Source: Alphaproteobacteria bacterium (GTDB lineage Bacteria; Pseudomonadota; Alphaproteobacteria; Acetobacterales; Acetobacteraceae). Taken from it: 33,565 nucleotides of DNA. A program made the position numbers and the translations under genes. The notes beneath the pieces are model-generated. The model searched no databases and had not been told where the DNA came from. It saw only the letters and a list, made by a program, of their open reading frames with translations. Each line of letters opens with the position of its first letter. Positions within the stretch are counted from its first letter, which is position 1. The stretch covers positions 1 through 33,565 of the forward strand of contig JAPLOJ010000126.1 of the NCBI GenBank assembly GCA_026400795.1, read 5' to 3'. This document shows positions 7,385-15,959 of this stretch, piece after piece.

Positions 7385-10300
7385 TCGGCCCCAATCTTTC
7401 CGAATGGTCCATCAAGCGGCCGCAACTGGTCATGTTTTTCATGCTGGTGGCGGTAATTGCCGGCACGCTGGTGTTCTTGCGGCTTGGTCGTAATGAAGAC
7501 CCGGCGTTTACCTTCCGCACCATGGTTGTGCAGGCCGCCTGGCCCGGCGCAACCATTGAGGAAACCCTGCTGCAAGTGACCGAGCGGCTGGAGCGTACGC
7601 TGCAGGAAACGCCCAATCTCGACCGCCTGCGGAGCTACACTGTCGCGGGCCAGACCACGATCTTCGTTGAATTGAAAGGCGCGACGCCGGCAGCGGTGGT
7701 GCCGGATATGTGGTATGAAGTGCGCAAGCGCGTGGGCGATATGCGCCACACCCTGCCGCAAGGGGTGATCGGCCCCGGCTTCGATGATGATTTCGGCGAT
7801 ACTTTCGGCATCATCTTCGGCTTCACTGCCGATGGCTTCGGACATCGTGAATTGCGTGATCAGGTGGAAGCGGTGCGTTCGCGCCTGCTGCGCGTGCCCG
7901 ATGTCACGAAAATCGAAATCCTGGGCGCGCAGGATGAGGTGATTTTCATTGAATTCTCGCTGGAACGTCTTGCCGGGCTTGGGCTGAATTACCCGGCGCT
8001 GATCGCTGCCCTTCAGGCGCAAAACGCGGTGCGCCCGGCGGGGTTGGTGCAGACCGGTGCGGAACGCCTCGCACTTCGCGTTTCCGGCGCTTTCCAGAAT
8101 GAGGCCGATCTTGCGGCGGTGTCCTTCCTGGCCGGTGATCGGCTGATACGGCTGACCGATATTGCTGAAATCCGCCGGGGATTCACGGACCCGCCGCAGC
8201 CCATATTCCGCGTTAATGGCAAGCCCGCCATTGGTCTTGCGGTGGCCATGCGCGAAGGCGGGGATATTCTGGCGCTTGGCAAGAATCTGCGCCTCGAAAT
8301 GCGCAAGATTGAAAGCAGCTTGCCAATCGGGATCGAGCCCTTCCTGGTGGCCGATCAGGCGGAGACTGTGGATATCGCCATTGGCGATTTCACCGAAAGC
8401 CTTTGGCAGGCGATCCTGATCATCATGGCGGTGAGTTTCGTCGCACTTGGTGTGCGGGCCGGGGCGGTGGTGGCGCTTTCCATTCCCTTGACGCTCGCCA
8501 TTGTGTTCCCGCTGATGCTGCTGGCGGGGATTGACCTGCAACGCATTTCGCTTGGTGCCCTGATCATCGCGCTGACGCTGCTGGTGGACGATGCGATGAC
8601 GACGATTGACGCCATGATCCGGCGGCTTTCTGTTGGTGATCGCAAGGATCAGGCAGCGACTTTTGCGTATCGGACGCTGGCCGCACCCATGCTGACCGGC
8701 ACTTTGGTCACCATCGCGGGCTTTTTGCCGATTGGCTTCGCGGCCAGTTCCGCCGGCGAATATACCTTTTCCATCTTCGCGGTGGTGGGCATTGCGCTGG
8801 TGGTTTCCTGGTTTGTCGCCGTGATGTTCGCGCCCCTGCTTGGCATGGCGATTTTGAAGGCGCCGAAGCTGGCAACGGCCGGCCAAGCGCCGGCGCCTGG
8901 GCGGTTGTTGCGCGGCTATGCGGCCTTCCTGCATATGGCGATCCGCTTCCGGTGGATCACGATTGCCGCCGCGGTCGCTGCCTTTGCCATTGCGCTTTTC
9001 GCGGTGCGCTTTGTGCCGCAGCAATTCTTTCCTTCATCCGACCGGCCTGAATTGGTGGTGGATCTGACGCTGCCGCAAAACGCTTCAATCCACGCGTCTG
9101 AGGCAGCGATGGAAAGGCTGGATGCGGCCTTCGCCAAAGACCCGGATATTGCGCATTGGAGCAGCTATGTCGGGCGCGGCGCGATCCGCTTCTATCTGCC
9201 GCTCAATGTGCAACTACCCAACCCGTTCTTCGCCCAGGCCGTTGTGGTGGCGAAGGATTTTGAGGCGCGCAAACGCCTGCAACCGCGCATCGAAGCCTTG
9301 CTTGCGGAACAATTCCCTGCCGCCATTTCGCGCGTGGCGCCGCTGGAATTGGGCCCACCGGTTGGCTGGCCCATTCAATACCGCGTGTTGGGGCCGGAGA
9401 TTGAGGGCATTCGCGGCATAGCCAAGGAACTCGCGCAAGTTGTCGCGACCAGTGGCGGGGTACGCAGCCCAAGCTTCGACTGGATTGAGCCCGCGCGGCA
9501 ATTGCGCATTGAAGTGGATCAGGACCAGGCGCGCCAGCTTGGGCTTTCTTCCGCGGCCCTTGCCGCCACCTTGAATGCCGTGATCACCGGCAGCGTGATT
9601 ACGCAAATCCGCGACGATATTTATCTGGTGAATGTGCTGGCCCGCGCAACGGCGAGCGAACGCATCTCACTCGATACGCTGCAAACCATGCAGGTGCCGA
9701 TCCCGGGTGGCCGCACCGTGGCGCTTGGCCAATTCGCCACGATTTCCTACGGGCAGGAATACCCGCTGGTCTGGCGCCGGGATCGCGTTTTGGCGTTGAC
9801 CGTGCAGGCCGATGTCCGCCCGGGCGTGCTGCCTGAATCAGTGGTGGCGGAACTCGCGCCACGCATCGCGGAACTGCAAACGCGCCTGCCCGCGGGCTAT
9901 GCCATCGAAATCGGCGGTATTGCGGAAGAAAGTGCGAAAAGCCGCGCTTCGGTCTTGGCGGTGGTGCCCATCATGATCGTTGTGATGCTGACCGCGCTGA
10001 TGTTTCAGTTGCAAAACTTCGCGCGGCTTGGCCTGGTGGTGGCAATCCTGCCGCTTGGGCTGATTGGCGTGGTGGCGGCGCTGCTTGCCTTTGGCCGGCC
10101 GCTTGGCTTTGTGGCCATTCTTGGCATCCTGGCTTTGCTTGGCATGATCGCGAAAAATGGCGTGATCCTGATTGTGCAGATTGAGGAAGACCGCGCGGCC
10201 GGTTTGCCGCTACGGGATGCGGTGGTGGCAGCGGCGACCTCTCGCCTCAGGCCAATGATGCTGACGGCGCTTTCCACCGTGCTGGGGCTTATTCCGATTG

Positions 10301-10446
10301 CGCCGACGGTATTCTGGGGGCCGATGGCCTTCGCCATTATGGGCGGGCTTTTGGTGGCGACCTTGCTGACGCTGGTGGTGCTGCCGGCGCTTTACGTCGC
10401 CAGTCTGGAGCGCCAGAGCGACCGAAAGGTGATCAGCGAAAGCTGA
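7381..10446 (+). CDS. RND (AcrB/HAE-type) efflux permease
   Basis: A 1021-residue proton-driven inner-membrane efflux pump, close to the usual family length. It has an N-terminal helix (about 15-35), a large periplasmic porter domain, a helix bundle (about 335-490), a second helix near 520-540, a second porter domain and a C-terminal helix bundle (about 860-1010). The transmembrane acidic pair of the proton relay is seen as LLVDDAM (Asp 403-404). The start is a GTG overlapping the adaptor stop. The 3' end overlaps the convergent AraC-type gene by 14 bp. The substrate is unknown; nearby AraC-type genes are candidate regulators. Confidence 0.95.
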   Translation: MIGPNLSEWSIKRPQLVMFFMLVAVIAGTLVFLRLGRNEDPAFTFRTMVVQAAWPGATIEETLLQVTERLERTLQETPNLDRLRSYTVAGQTTIFVELKGATPAAVVPDMWYEVRKRVGDMRHTLPQGVIGPGFDDDFGDTFGIIFGFTADGFGHRELRDQVEAVRSRLLRVPDVTKIEILGAQDEVIFIEFSLERLAGLGLNYPALIAALQAQNAVRPAGLVQTGAERLALRVSGAFQNEADLAAVSFLAGDRLIRLTDIAEIRRGFTDPPQPIFRVNGKPAIGLAVAMREGGDILALGKNLRLEMRKIESSLPIGIEPFLVADQAETVDIAIGDFTESLWQAILIIMAVSFVALGVRAGAVVALSIPLTLAIVFPLMLLAGIDLQRISLGALIIALTLLVDDAMTTIDAMIRRLSVGDRKDQAATFAYRTLAAPMLTGTLVTIAGFLPIGFAASSAGEYTFSIFAVVGIALVVSWFVAVMFAPLLGMAILKAPKLATAGQAPAPGRLLRGYAAFLHMAIRFRWITIAAAVAAFAIALFAVRFVPQQFFPSSDRPELVVDLTLPQNASIHASEAAMERLDAAFAKDPDIAHWSSYVGRGAIRFYLPLNVQLPNPFFAQAVVVAKDFEARKRLQPRIEALLAEQFPAAISRVAPLELGPPVGWPIQYRVLGPEIEGIRGIAKELAQVVATSGGVRSPSFDWIEPARQLRIEVDQDQARQLGLSSAALAATLNAVITGSVITQIRDDIYLVNVLARATASERISLDTLQTMQVPIPGGRTVALGQFATISYGQEYPLVWRRDRVLALTVQADVRPGVLPESVVAELAPRIAELQTRLPAGYAIEIGGIAEESAKSRASVLAVVPIMIVVMLTALMFQLQNFARLGLVVAILPLGLIGVVAALLAFGRPLGFVAILGILALLGMIAKNGVILIVQIEEDRAAGLPLRDAVVAAATSRLRPMMLTALSTVLGLIPIAPTVFWGPMAFAIMGGLLVATLLTLVVLPALYVASLERQSDRKVISES

Positions 10447-11404
10447 GAGCAGCGGCAAGCCCAGGCGCGGCCCGGCTTGCTTGCGGTGCGCGGCGCGTCA
10501 GTACTTCGCTTGGCGTGCAGCCGAATTCTCGGCGGAAGGCGCGGGTGAAGCTGGATGGGTCGTAAAAGCCGACTGCTTCCCCGATGCGGCTCACCGAAGG
10601 CGGCGCATCCACGCGCACCAATTCTCGGTACGCCTGGCGCAGCCGGCGCTGTTGAATAACGCGCGCAATGCCGCCAATCGGCGCGAAGCAGCGATAGAGT
10701 TCCGAACGCGAAATCCCTGAGCGTTGCACAAGCATTGCCGGTGAAAGCTCCGCCTCGCCAAGCGCCGCATCCACCAGCGCCACGACGCGCGCGCGGCGCG
10801 CCGCTTCCAATTGCTGGCGCGTTGTCGCCGGGCGCATTTCCAGGCCCATCAGGCAGGCGGTCAGCATGGAAGACAGCGCCGCTTCCAAGCGTGGCGCATC
10901 TTCCGCGTTGATTTCATCGGCCGAGGCCGCCATGCGCGGCAGCATGCCGCCCAGCATGCGCGCTGCCGGGCTGCGCAGCGGCATGCTGCGCATGGTTGCG
11001 AAAACCGGGGCGAGTTGCGGCAGGTGTTCAGGCTGAATGAGCACGCCGCACCAATTGCCACCAAGCCGGCGCACCCCAAAGCCGAGTGAGAGGGAGCCGA
11101 GCAATAATTCCTCAGGCTGCCCATCCGCTGCGCCAAGGCGGAGCGCCAGCAGCCAATGATCCAGCCCGTCGCGCAGCCCTTCACTGCGGGCGCGGCGATA
11201 GTCGGCGGCATCGGCTTCGATTTTCAGCAAGACATGGCGGCCAAGGCGACGGAGTTCAGCATGGCCGCAAAAGCCAGCCGCACCAGAACGCGGCGCCGCG
11301 ACATGCACCACCGGCTCCCAAAAGGCGCGCCAGACATCAAAGCGGATCGCGGGCGGCAGGTCGCGCGTATCCACCGCAAAACGATCCGGCGGCCCAGCGC
11401 TCAT
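10433..11404 (-). CDS. AraC-family transcriptional regulator
   Basis: A 323-residue regulator with a C-terminal AraC double HTH. Motifs seen are MLVQRSGISRSELYRCF, VSRIGEAVGFYDPSSFTRAF and FGCTPSEVL. The N-terminal section has the same LPP-FD-WR motif as the regulator at 1086-2183, so the two are paralogues. I chose the ATG at 11404 because the extra 39 codons in the ORF track (GTG at 11521) use AT-richer third positions unlike the gene body. Neither start has a strong ribosome-binding site, so this is moderately sure. Its 3' end overlaps the RND permease gene convergently. It may regulate the RND genes or the DUF1269/patatin pair divergent to it. Confidence 0.88.
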   Translation of the reverse strand: MSAGPPDRFAVDTRDLPPAIRFDVWRAFWEPVVHVAAPRSGAAGFCGHAELRRLGRHVLLKIEADAADYRRARSEGLRDGLDHWLLALRLGAADGQPEELLLGSLSLGFGVRRLGGNWCGVLIQPEHLPQLAPVFATMRSMPLRSPAARMLGGMLPRMAASADEINAEDAPRLEAALSSMLTACLMGLEMRPATTRQQLEAARRARVVALVDAALGEAELSPAMLVQRSGISRSELYRCFAPIGGIARVIQQRRLRQAYRELVRVDAPPSVSRIGEAVGFYDPSSFTRAFRREFGCTPSEVLTRRAPQASRAAPGLAAALSFR

Positions 11405-11831
11405 GCCAAGGCGCGGCGCCGACGTTTCGGTCAGGGTTGATGATGGATGAGGCAAAACTGCCGCTCTCCCGCGCGAGAAGTCAGCATTTTCTATCCCCAA
11501 GCCGGTCAGTGTGCCAGCCACAGATGCAGGCGCGGGGATAAGGCGCCTAACATGGGGACGGAAGGCTCATCCCCCGCAGTAACTTGGTCCGCTATCGCAG
11601 CACACTTCTTGAATCTAAAACTTCATTATTTCTGCCCCTGAGAATCCCTTGCCTTTATGGGCTGCCGCATGGGATAGAAACTCCTAGGCGCAGTTGTTCA
11701 AACCTGACTGAGACAGGGCGCAAGGTGACGCCATTTGGCCACCACGCGATGCCCTTCCCCAGTCCCGGCAAGCGCGCCACGGCCCGCAGCGTGTCGGACT
11801 TCGCCAAGGCCAGCAATTAGGAACCAACATC
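11405..11831. other. divergent intergenic region without a recognisable gene
   Basis: These 427 bases lie between the AraC-type start and the DUF1269 gene. The stretch near 11600-11650 is AT-rich (CTTGAATCTAAAACTTC and nearby) and is the likeliest promoter zone, but I could not fit a clean -35/-10 pair. Short ORFs across it have no recognisable features. Confidence 0.5.
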
Positions 11832-12326
11832 ATGGCTGATCTTCTTGTCATTTCCTTCCCCACCGAAGCGCAGGCTGAAGAAGCCCGCACGCGTGTTGCC
11901 TCCATGCAGCGCGAATACCTGATTGAACTTGGTGATTCCGTGGTGGCACTCCGCAAGCCTGATGGCAGCATCAAGCTGAACCAGACCTTTCAACCGACAG
12001 CCGCTGGTGCTGCGGGCGGGGCGATGTGGGGGGCCTTGATTGGGCTATTGTTCCTCAACCCGCTCGCGGGCGCGGCGATGGGTGCGGCGGCCGGCGCGGT
12101 TTCGGGGCGGCTCACGGATGTCGGCATCAATGATAAATTCATGAAGGAAGTGGCAGAAAGCCTTCAGGGCGGTGAAGCCGCGCTGTTTCTGCTGATCCGC
12201 AAAATGACCGCCGAGCGTGTGATGGAAGGGCTGCAAGGCATGGGTGGTAAAATCATGCGCACCTCCTTCGATGAAACCAAGGAAGCCACGCTGCGTGAAG
12301 CCTTGGCTGGAGCATCCGGCGGATGA
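11832..12326 (+). CDS. DUF1269 domain protein
   Basis: A 164-residue protein starting MADLLVISFPTEAQAEEA, the typical N-terminus of the DUF1269 family. The core carries a glycine-rich hydrophobic hairpin at about residues 55-95 (GAAGGAMWGALIG and GAAMGAAAGAVSG), a glycine-zipper type membrane segment. The C-terminal part is soluble (FMKEVAESLQ, ALFLLIRKM). The family function is not established; membrane-associated and stress-related roles are proposed. AGGA precedes the ATG by about 10 bases. It is followed after 28 bp by the patatin-like lipoprotein gene, so the two are probably co-transcribed. Confidence 0.88.
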   Translation: MADLLVISFPTEAQAEEARTRVASMQREYLIELGDSVVALRKPDGSIKLNQTFQPTAAGAAGGAMWGALIGLLFLNPLAGAAMGAAAGAVSGRLTDVGINDKFMKEVAESLQGGEAALFLLIRKMTAERVMEGLQGMGGKIMRTSFDETKEATLREALAGASGG

Positions 12327-12354
12327 TGCCCGCAGGCAGGATGCGGTTCCGCGC

Positions 12355-13578
12355 ATGAGGGCCGGCTTCGCCCTTCGTGCCGTCGCGGCCTGCCTGCTGC
12401 TCGCCTTTTTGGCAGGCTGCGCCAGCATTACGCGCCTGCCGGCACCGCCCTCACAACAGGTGACCGCCATTGATGTCCTGGGCGTGCCGGATTCACGCTT
12501 CTGGGCAGATGGCGATCCTGCGCCGATCATTGCCTATTACGAACGCGTCCTGAGCCGCCGGAATGCGGGGCGGCCAATGGGGCGTGGGGGGCGCATTCCG
12601 CCTGCACATTTCCTGGCGCTTTCGGGTGGCGCTGATGATGGCGCCTTTGGCGCCGGTGTGCTGGTGGGCTGGACCGAAACCGGCCAAAGACCGGAATTCG
12701 AATTGGTCACGGGCATTTCCGCCGGCGCCCTGATTGCGCCCTTTGCTTTTCTTGGGCCTTCCTATGATCCGCAACTGCGCGCGCTATTCACCGAAATCGC
12801 ACCGAGTGATGTGGTGCAGCTTGGCCGGCTTGCCTTGTCCGTGCTTTTCCGCGAGGCGCTTGCCGATACCGCGCCGCTGGCGCGCCTGATTGAACGCCAT
12901 GCTGATGCGGCGATGTTGCAGGCCATTGCGGCAGAACATCAACGTGGGCGGCTATTGCTGATCGGCACGGTCAATCTGGATGTCGGGCGCCCGGTAATCT
13001 GGAACATCGGTGCGATTGCAGCGAGTGGCCATCCTGAGGCTCTCAATCTGTTTCGGCGTATTTTATTGGCCTCTGCTTCCATCCCCGGCGCTTTTCCACC
13101 CGTGATGATTGATGTCGAAGCCAATGGGCGGGCTTTCCAGGAAATGCATGTGGATGGCGGCGCGGCGATGCAGGTTTTTCTCTATCCGGCCAGGCTCCGC
13201 CCACGCGCTTTGGCGGGCCCCGCCGGACAGCAACGCGAAACCACGGCCTGGGTCATTCGCAATGGCCGCGTGGATGTGGCAATCACCGACCCACCTGGTG
13301 GCATTTTCAGCATCGCGCGCAGGTCTGCGCAGACGCTGTTGCATTTCTCCTCCATCAATGATCTTGATCGGATTTATCTGAGCACTTACCGCGATCGCAT
13401 CGGCTTTCGTCTGCAAAGCATCGGGCCGGATTTCGATACGCCGCGGCCCAGATTCTTTGATAATGCCTATATGCGCGCGCTTTTCGCCTATGGTGAGGCG
13501 CGTGGCCGTGATGTGACAAGCTGGGTGACGGCACCGCCGCCGGTCGGGCTGATTTCTCCGCCACCGCCGGGGCCTTGA
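12355..13578 (+). CDS. patatin-like phospholipase, predicted lipoprotein
   Basis: A 407-residue patatin-family protein with a lipoprotein signal: a hydrophobic stretch, then LAGC with the acylated Cys at 22. This predicts membrane anchoring on the periplasmic side. Core motifs are SGGADDGAFGAG (oxyanion region, about 90-101), GISAG with the nucleophile serine at about 122, and VDGG with the catalytic Asp at about 267. The start at 12355 was chosen because it creates the signal peptide; the ORF track's start at 12244 reads through the upstream gene. It may hydrolyse envelope phospholipids or acyl esters. This is the second patatin gene in the window and is quite different from the cytosolic-looking one at 2655. 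Confidence 0.9.
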   Translation: MRAGFALRAVAACLLLAFLAGCASITRLPAPPSQQVTAIDVLGVPDSRFWADGDPAPIIAYYERVLSRRNAGRPMGRGGRIPPAHFLALSGGADDGAFGAGVLVGWTETGQRPEFELVTGISAGALIAPFAFLGPSYDPQLRALFTEIAPSDVVQLGRLALSVLFREALADTAPLARLIERHADAAMLQAIAAEHQRGRLLLIGTVNLDVGRPVIWNIGAIAASGHPEALNLFRRILLASASIPGAFPPVMIDVEANGRAFQEMHVDGGAAMQVFLYPARLRPRALAGPAGQQRETTAWVIRNGRVDVAITDPPGGIFSIARRSAQTLLHFSSINDLDRIYLSTYRDRIGFRLQSIGPDFDTPRPRFFDNAYMRALFAYGEARGRDVTSWVTAPPPVGLISPPPPGP

Positions 13579-13605
13579 AGCATTGCTGAGAAATGCAGTC
13601 CGCCG

Positions 13606-14388
13606 TTACGGCACGATAAGCCCGTAAAGCGTCGTCGCGACTTCAGTCGCGATCAGCAGCACCACCGCCAATTCCAATAGGCGTGAGCGGCGCGTTTCCG
13701 TTAAATCCAGCAAAGTTTCGGAGATTTCGCGCACCATCTCAAGCTTGCCGGCAAGCGCTTCGGTGCGTTCTGCAAGCTCCCATTCCGCCGCAAGGGTCGC
13801 GTGCAGCGGCGCCAATTCGGGATGGTCCCACAGCAATTCGGGTTTGGCCGCCGTATCCACGCGTGCCGAGGCGCGCGCGCGGGCGGATATCGCCTCCCCG
13901 ATCAGTGGCACGATCATCCGCGTCGGCAAGCCAAGCTGCCCGCGCCGTAGCCGTTCCAAAGGTGCTTCCAGCCGGTCCAGCGTGCGCGCCAGCATCTCCT
14001 CCTGATGGGTCAGTACCGCGCTTTTGGCGAGCGCCTTGGCCACCAGCGCCAGGCGCGCCGGCGTGTCGTCTCGCAACATGATGGTGCCGGCCTCATCCGC
14101 GCCATCTTCCGCCGCGCCGATGATGATCTCCGCTGTTTCATGCTCTGGCACGTCAAGCGGTTCATGGAGATGCGGGCGGAGTTGCGCGGCCAAAGCCTCG
14201 GCCTGTTCCAGCGTGGCGCCGATGGTCACAACCGCGCCCCAGCGGAAGGCAAAGGCGCGCCCACCGCCGGGCAATTCGCCAAGGCTGAGCGCCCCAGGCA
14301 GCACAGGGCCGCGCCGTTCAAGCGCGCGCGTTTCAAGCCGCTCAGCCAGCAGCAGCGCGTGGACGGAAAGAAAGGTTTGATCAGACAT
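13606..14388 (-). CDS. RMD1 family (DUF155) protein
   Basis: A 260-residue protein with the features of the RMD1/YagE/DUF155 family: an N-terminal mixed domain with FRWGAVVTIGAT, a helical middle (LTHQEEMLARTLDRLEAPL, then a WELAERTEALAGKLEMVREI coiled segment) and a single C-terminal transmembrane helix (VVLLIATEVATTLYGLIV). Yeast and mitochondrial relatives act in meiosis and mitochondrial translation; bacterial members have no settled function. The ATG at 14388 (MSDQTF) was preferred over the ORF-track start 24 codons upstream because that stretch is low-complexity. It converges with the patatin lipoprotein gene and is divergent from the peptidase operon. Confidence 0.85.
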   Translation of the reverse strand: MSDQTFLSVHALLLAERLETRALERRGPVLPGALSLGELPGGGRAFAFRWGAVVTIGATLEQAEALAAQLRPHLHEPLDVPEHETAEIIIGAAEDGADEAGTIMLRDDTPARLALVAKALAKSAVLTHQEEMLARTLDRLEAPLERLRRGQLGLPTRMIVPLIGEAISARARASARVDTAAKPELLWDHPELAPLHATLAAEWELAERTEALAGKLEMVREISETLLDLTETRRSRLLELAVVLLIATEVATTLYGLIVP

Positions 14389-14576
14389 GGATAAACCATA
14401 GCTTGCCGGAGCCGCGCGGCGCCAGCACGCCCCCGGCGCCGCCCGCCGGACGGGGGGCACAGCCCCGGGACGTGCCGTGCAAGGCCATTATGTGCTAGAC
14501 AGCTACACCGAATATGAAGGCCAAGCTGCGTGCTGCCCCAAGCGCGCCCGCTGGTCAGGATGGCAGGCAAGAAAAC

Positions 14577-15959
14577 ATGAGCGATCTCGACAGGGTTCTG
14601 GCGCATATAGACGCCGACATGGGGGGCGCGCTGGAGCGCCTTTTTACCGTGCTCCGCATCAAATCCATCTCGACCGACCCCGCATTCGCGAAGGATTGCG
14701 CGGCCAATGCCGAATGGCATGCGGCGGATTTGCGCAGCATTGGCTTTGAAGCCTCGGCACGACCAACGCCTGGCCATCCCATCGTGGTGGCGCATGACCG
14801 CAGCGCCAAGGGTGCCTCGGCGTTGTTCTACGGGCATTATGATGTCCAGCCGGTGGACCCCTTGGAATTATGGGACCGTGACCCGTTTGACCCGGTGATC
14901 GAAGCCATGGCCGATGGCACGAAGGTGATTCGTGGCCGTGGCAGCGCGGATGATAAGGGCCAGTTCATGGCCTTTGTCGAAGCCTGCCGCGCTTGGAAGG
15001 CCGTGACGGGCAAGCTGCCCATCCCGGTTTCCCTCCTGCTGGAAGGTGAGGAAGAATCGGGCGGTGTCAATCTGCCCGGCTTCCTTGAGGCCAACAGCCA
15101 AGAATTGAAGGCGGATATCGGCCTGATCTGCGATACCAATATGTGGGACCCGCAAACCCCCGCCATTGTCACCATGCTGCGCGGGCTTTGCGGCGAGGAA
15201 GTGATCATCCACGCCGCAGACCGCGATTTGCATTCCGGTTTTTACGGCATGGCGGCGGCCAATCCGAACCGGATTTTGGCGAAGATCCTGGCTGATCTTT
15301 ACGATGACCAGGGCCGCGTGACGCTGCCTGGCTTTTATGATGGCGTGCCGGAATTGCCGGAAAGCCTGAAGCAGCAATGGGGAACGCTTGGCTTCACCGC
15401 CGAGAAGTTCCTCGGTGTCATTGGCCTGTCGCAGCCAGCCGGTGAGAAGGGTCGGGATGCGCTGGAAATGGTCTGGTCGCGCCCGACATGCGAAATCAAC
15501 GGCATGGGCGGCGGCTATCAGGGTGATGGTTTCAAGACCGTCATTCCGGCGCAAGCTTCCGCCAAAGTATCTTTCCGCCTGGTGTTTGACCAAGACCCGC
15601 ACGCCATCCGCAAGGCCTTCCGCGCGCATGTGATGGCGCGCCTGCCTTCGGATTGCAGGGCGGAATTCATTGAACATGGATCAGGCCGCGCCATTCGCTT
15701 CCCGGATACGGACCCTGCCTTCGCCAAGGCGCGCGCGGCGCTGTCCGATGAATGGGGCAAGCCTGCGGTCTTTATCGGCTCGGGCGGTTCCATCCCGGTC
15801 ACGCATATGCTGAAGACATCGCTTGGCATGGATGTAGTGCTGGCCGGCTTCGGTCTGGAAGATGACCGCATTCATAGCCCGAATGAGAAATACAATCTGG
15901 AAAGCTTCCAGAAAGGCATCCGTTCCTGGGCACGTATTCTGGAGGCATTGTCACAATGA
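14577..15959 (+). CDS. M20 family dipeptidase (metallo-hydrolase)
   Basis: A 460-residue dinuclear zinc hydrolase that probably cleaves dipeptides or N-acyl amino acids in the cytoplasm. Conserved M20 blocks are present: FYGHYDVQP (ligand His 87, Asp 89), GRGSADDKGQ (bridging Asp about 125), LLEGEEESGG (catalytic and ligand Glu about 158-159), CDTNMW (ligand Asp) and IHSPNEKY (ligand His near the end). The start MSDLDRVLAHIDAD matches the usual family N-terminus; the ORF track's start at 14514 adds 21 unlikely residues. Its stop overlaps the AbgT start (ATGA), so hydrolase and transporter are translationally coupled, suggesting the peptidase processes what AbgT imports. Confidence 0.93.
   Translation: MSDLDRVLAHIDADMGGALERLFTVLRIKSISTDPAFAKDCAANAEWHAADLRSIGFEASARPTPGHPIVVAHDRSAKGASALFYGHYDVQPVDPLELWDRDPFDPVIEAMADGTKVIRGRGSADDKGQFMAFVEACRAWKAVTGKLPIPVSLLLEGEEESGGVNLPGFLEANSQELKADIGLICDTNMWDPQTPAIVTMLRGLCGEEVIIHAADRDLHSGFYGMAAANPNRILAKILADLYDDQGRVTLPGFYDGVPELPESLKQQWGTLGFTAEKFLGVIGLSQPAGEKGRDALEMVWSRPTCEINGMGGGYQGDGFKTVIPAQASAKVSFRLVFDQDPHAIRKAFRAHVMARLPSDCRAEFIEHGSGRAIRFPDTDPAFAKARAALSDEWGKPAVFIGSGGSIPVTHMLKTSLGMDVVLAGFGLEDDRIHSPNEKYNLESFQKGIRSWARILEALSQ

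Noticed and set aside
7156-9024. Long minus-strand ORF (622 aa) opposite the RND genes
   Set aside because: It is antisense to intact RND adaptor and permease genes, is rich in His, Gln and Arg, and shows no family motifs; a typical high-GC shadow.
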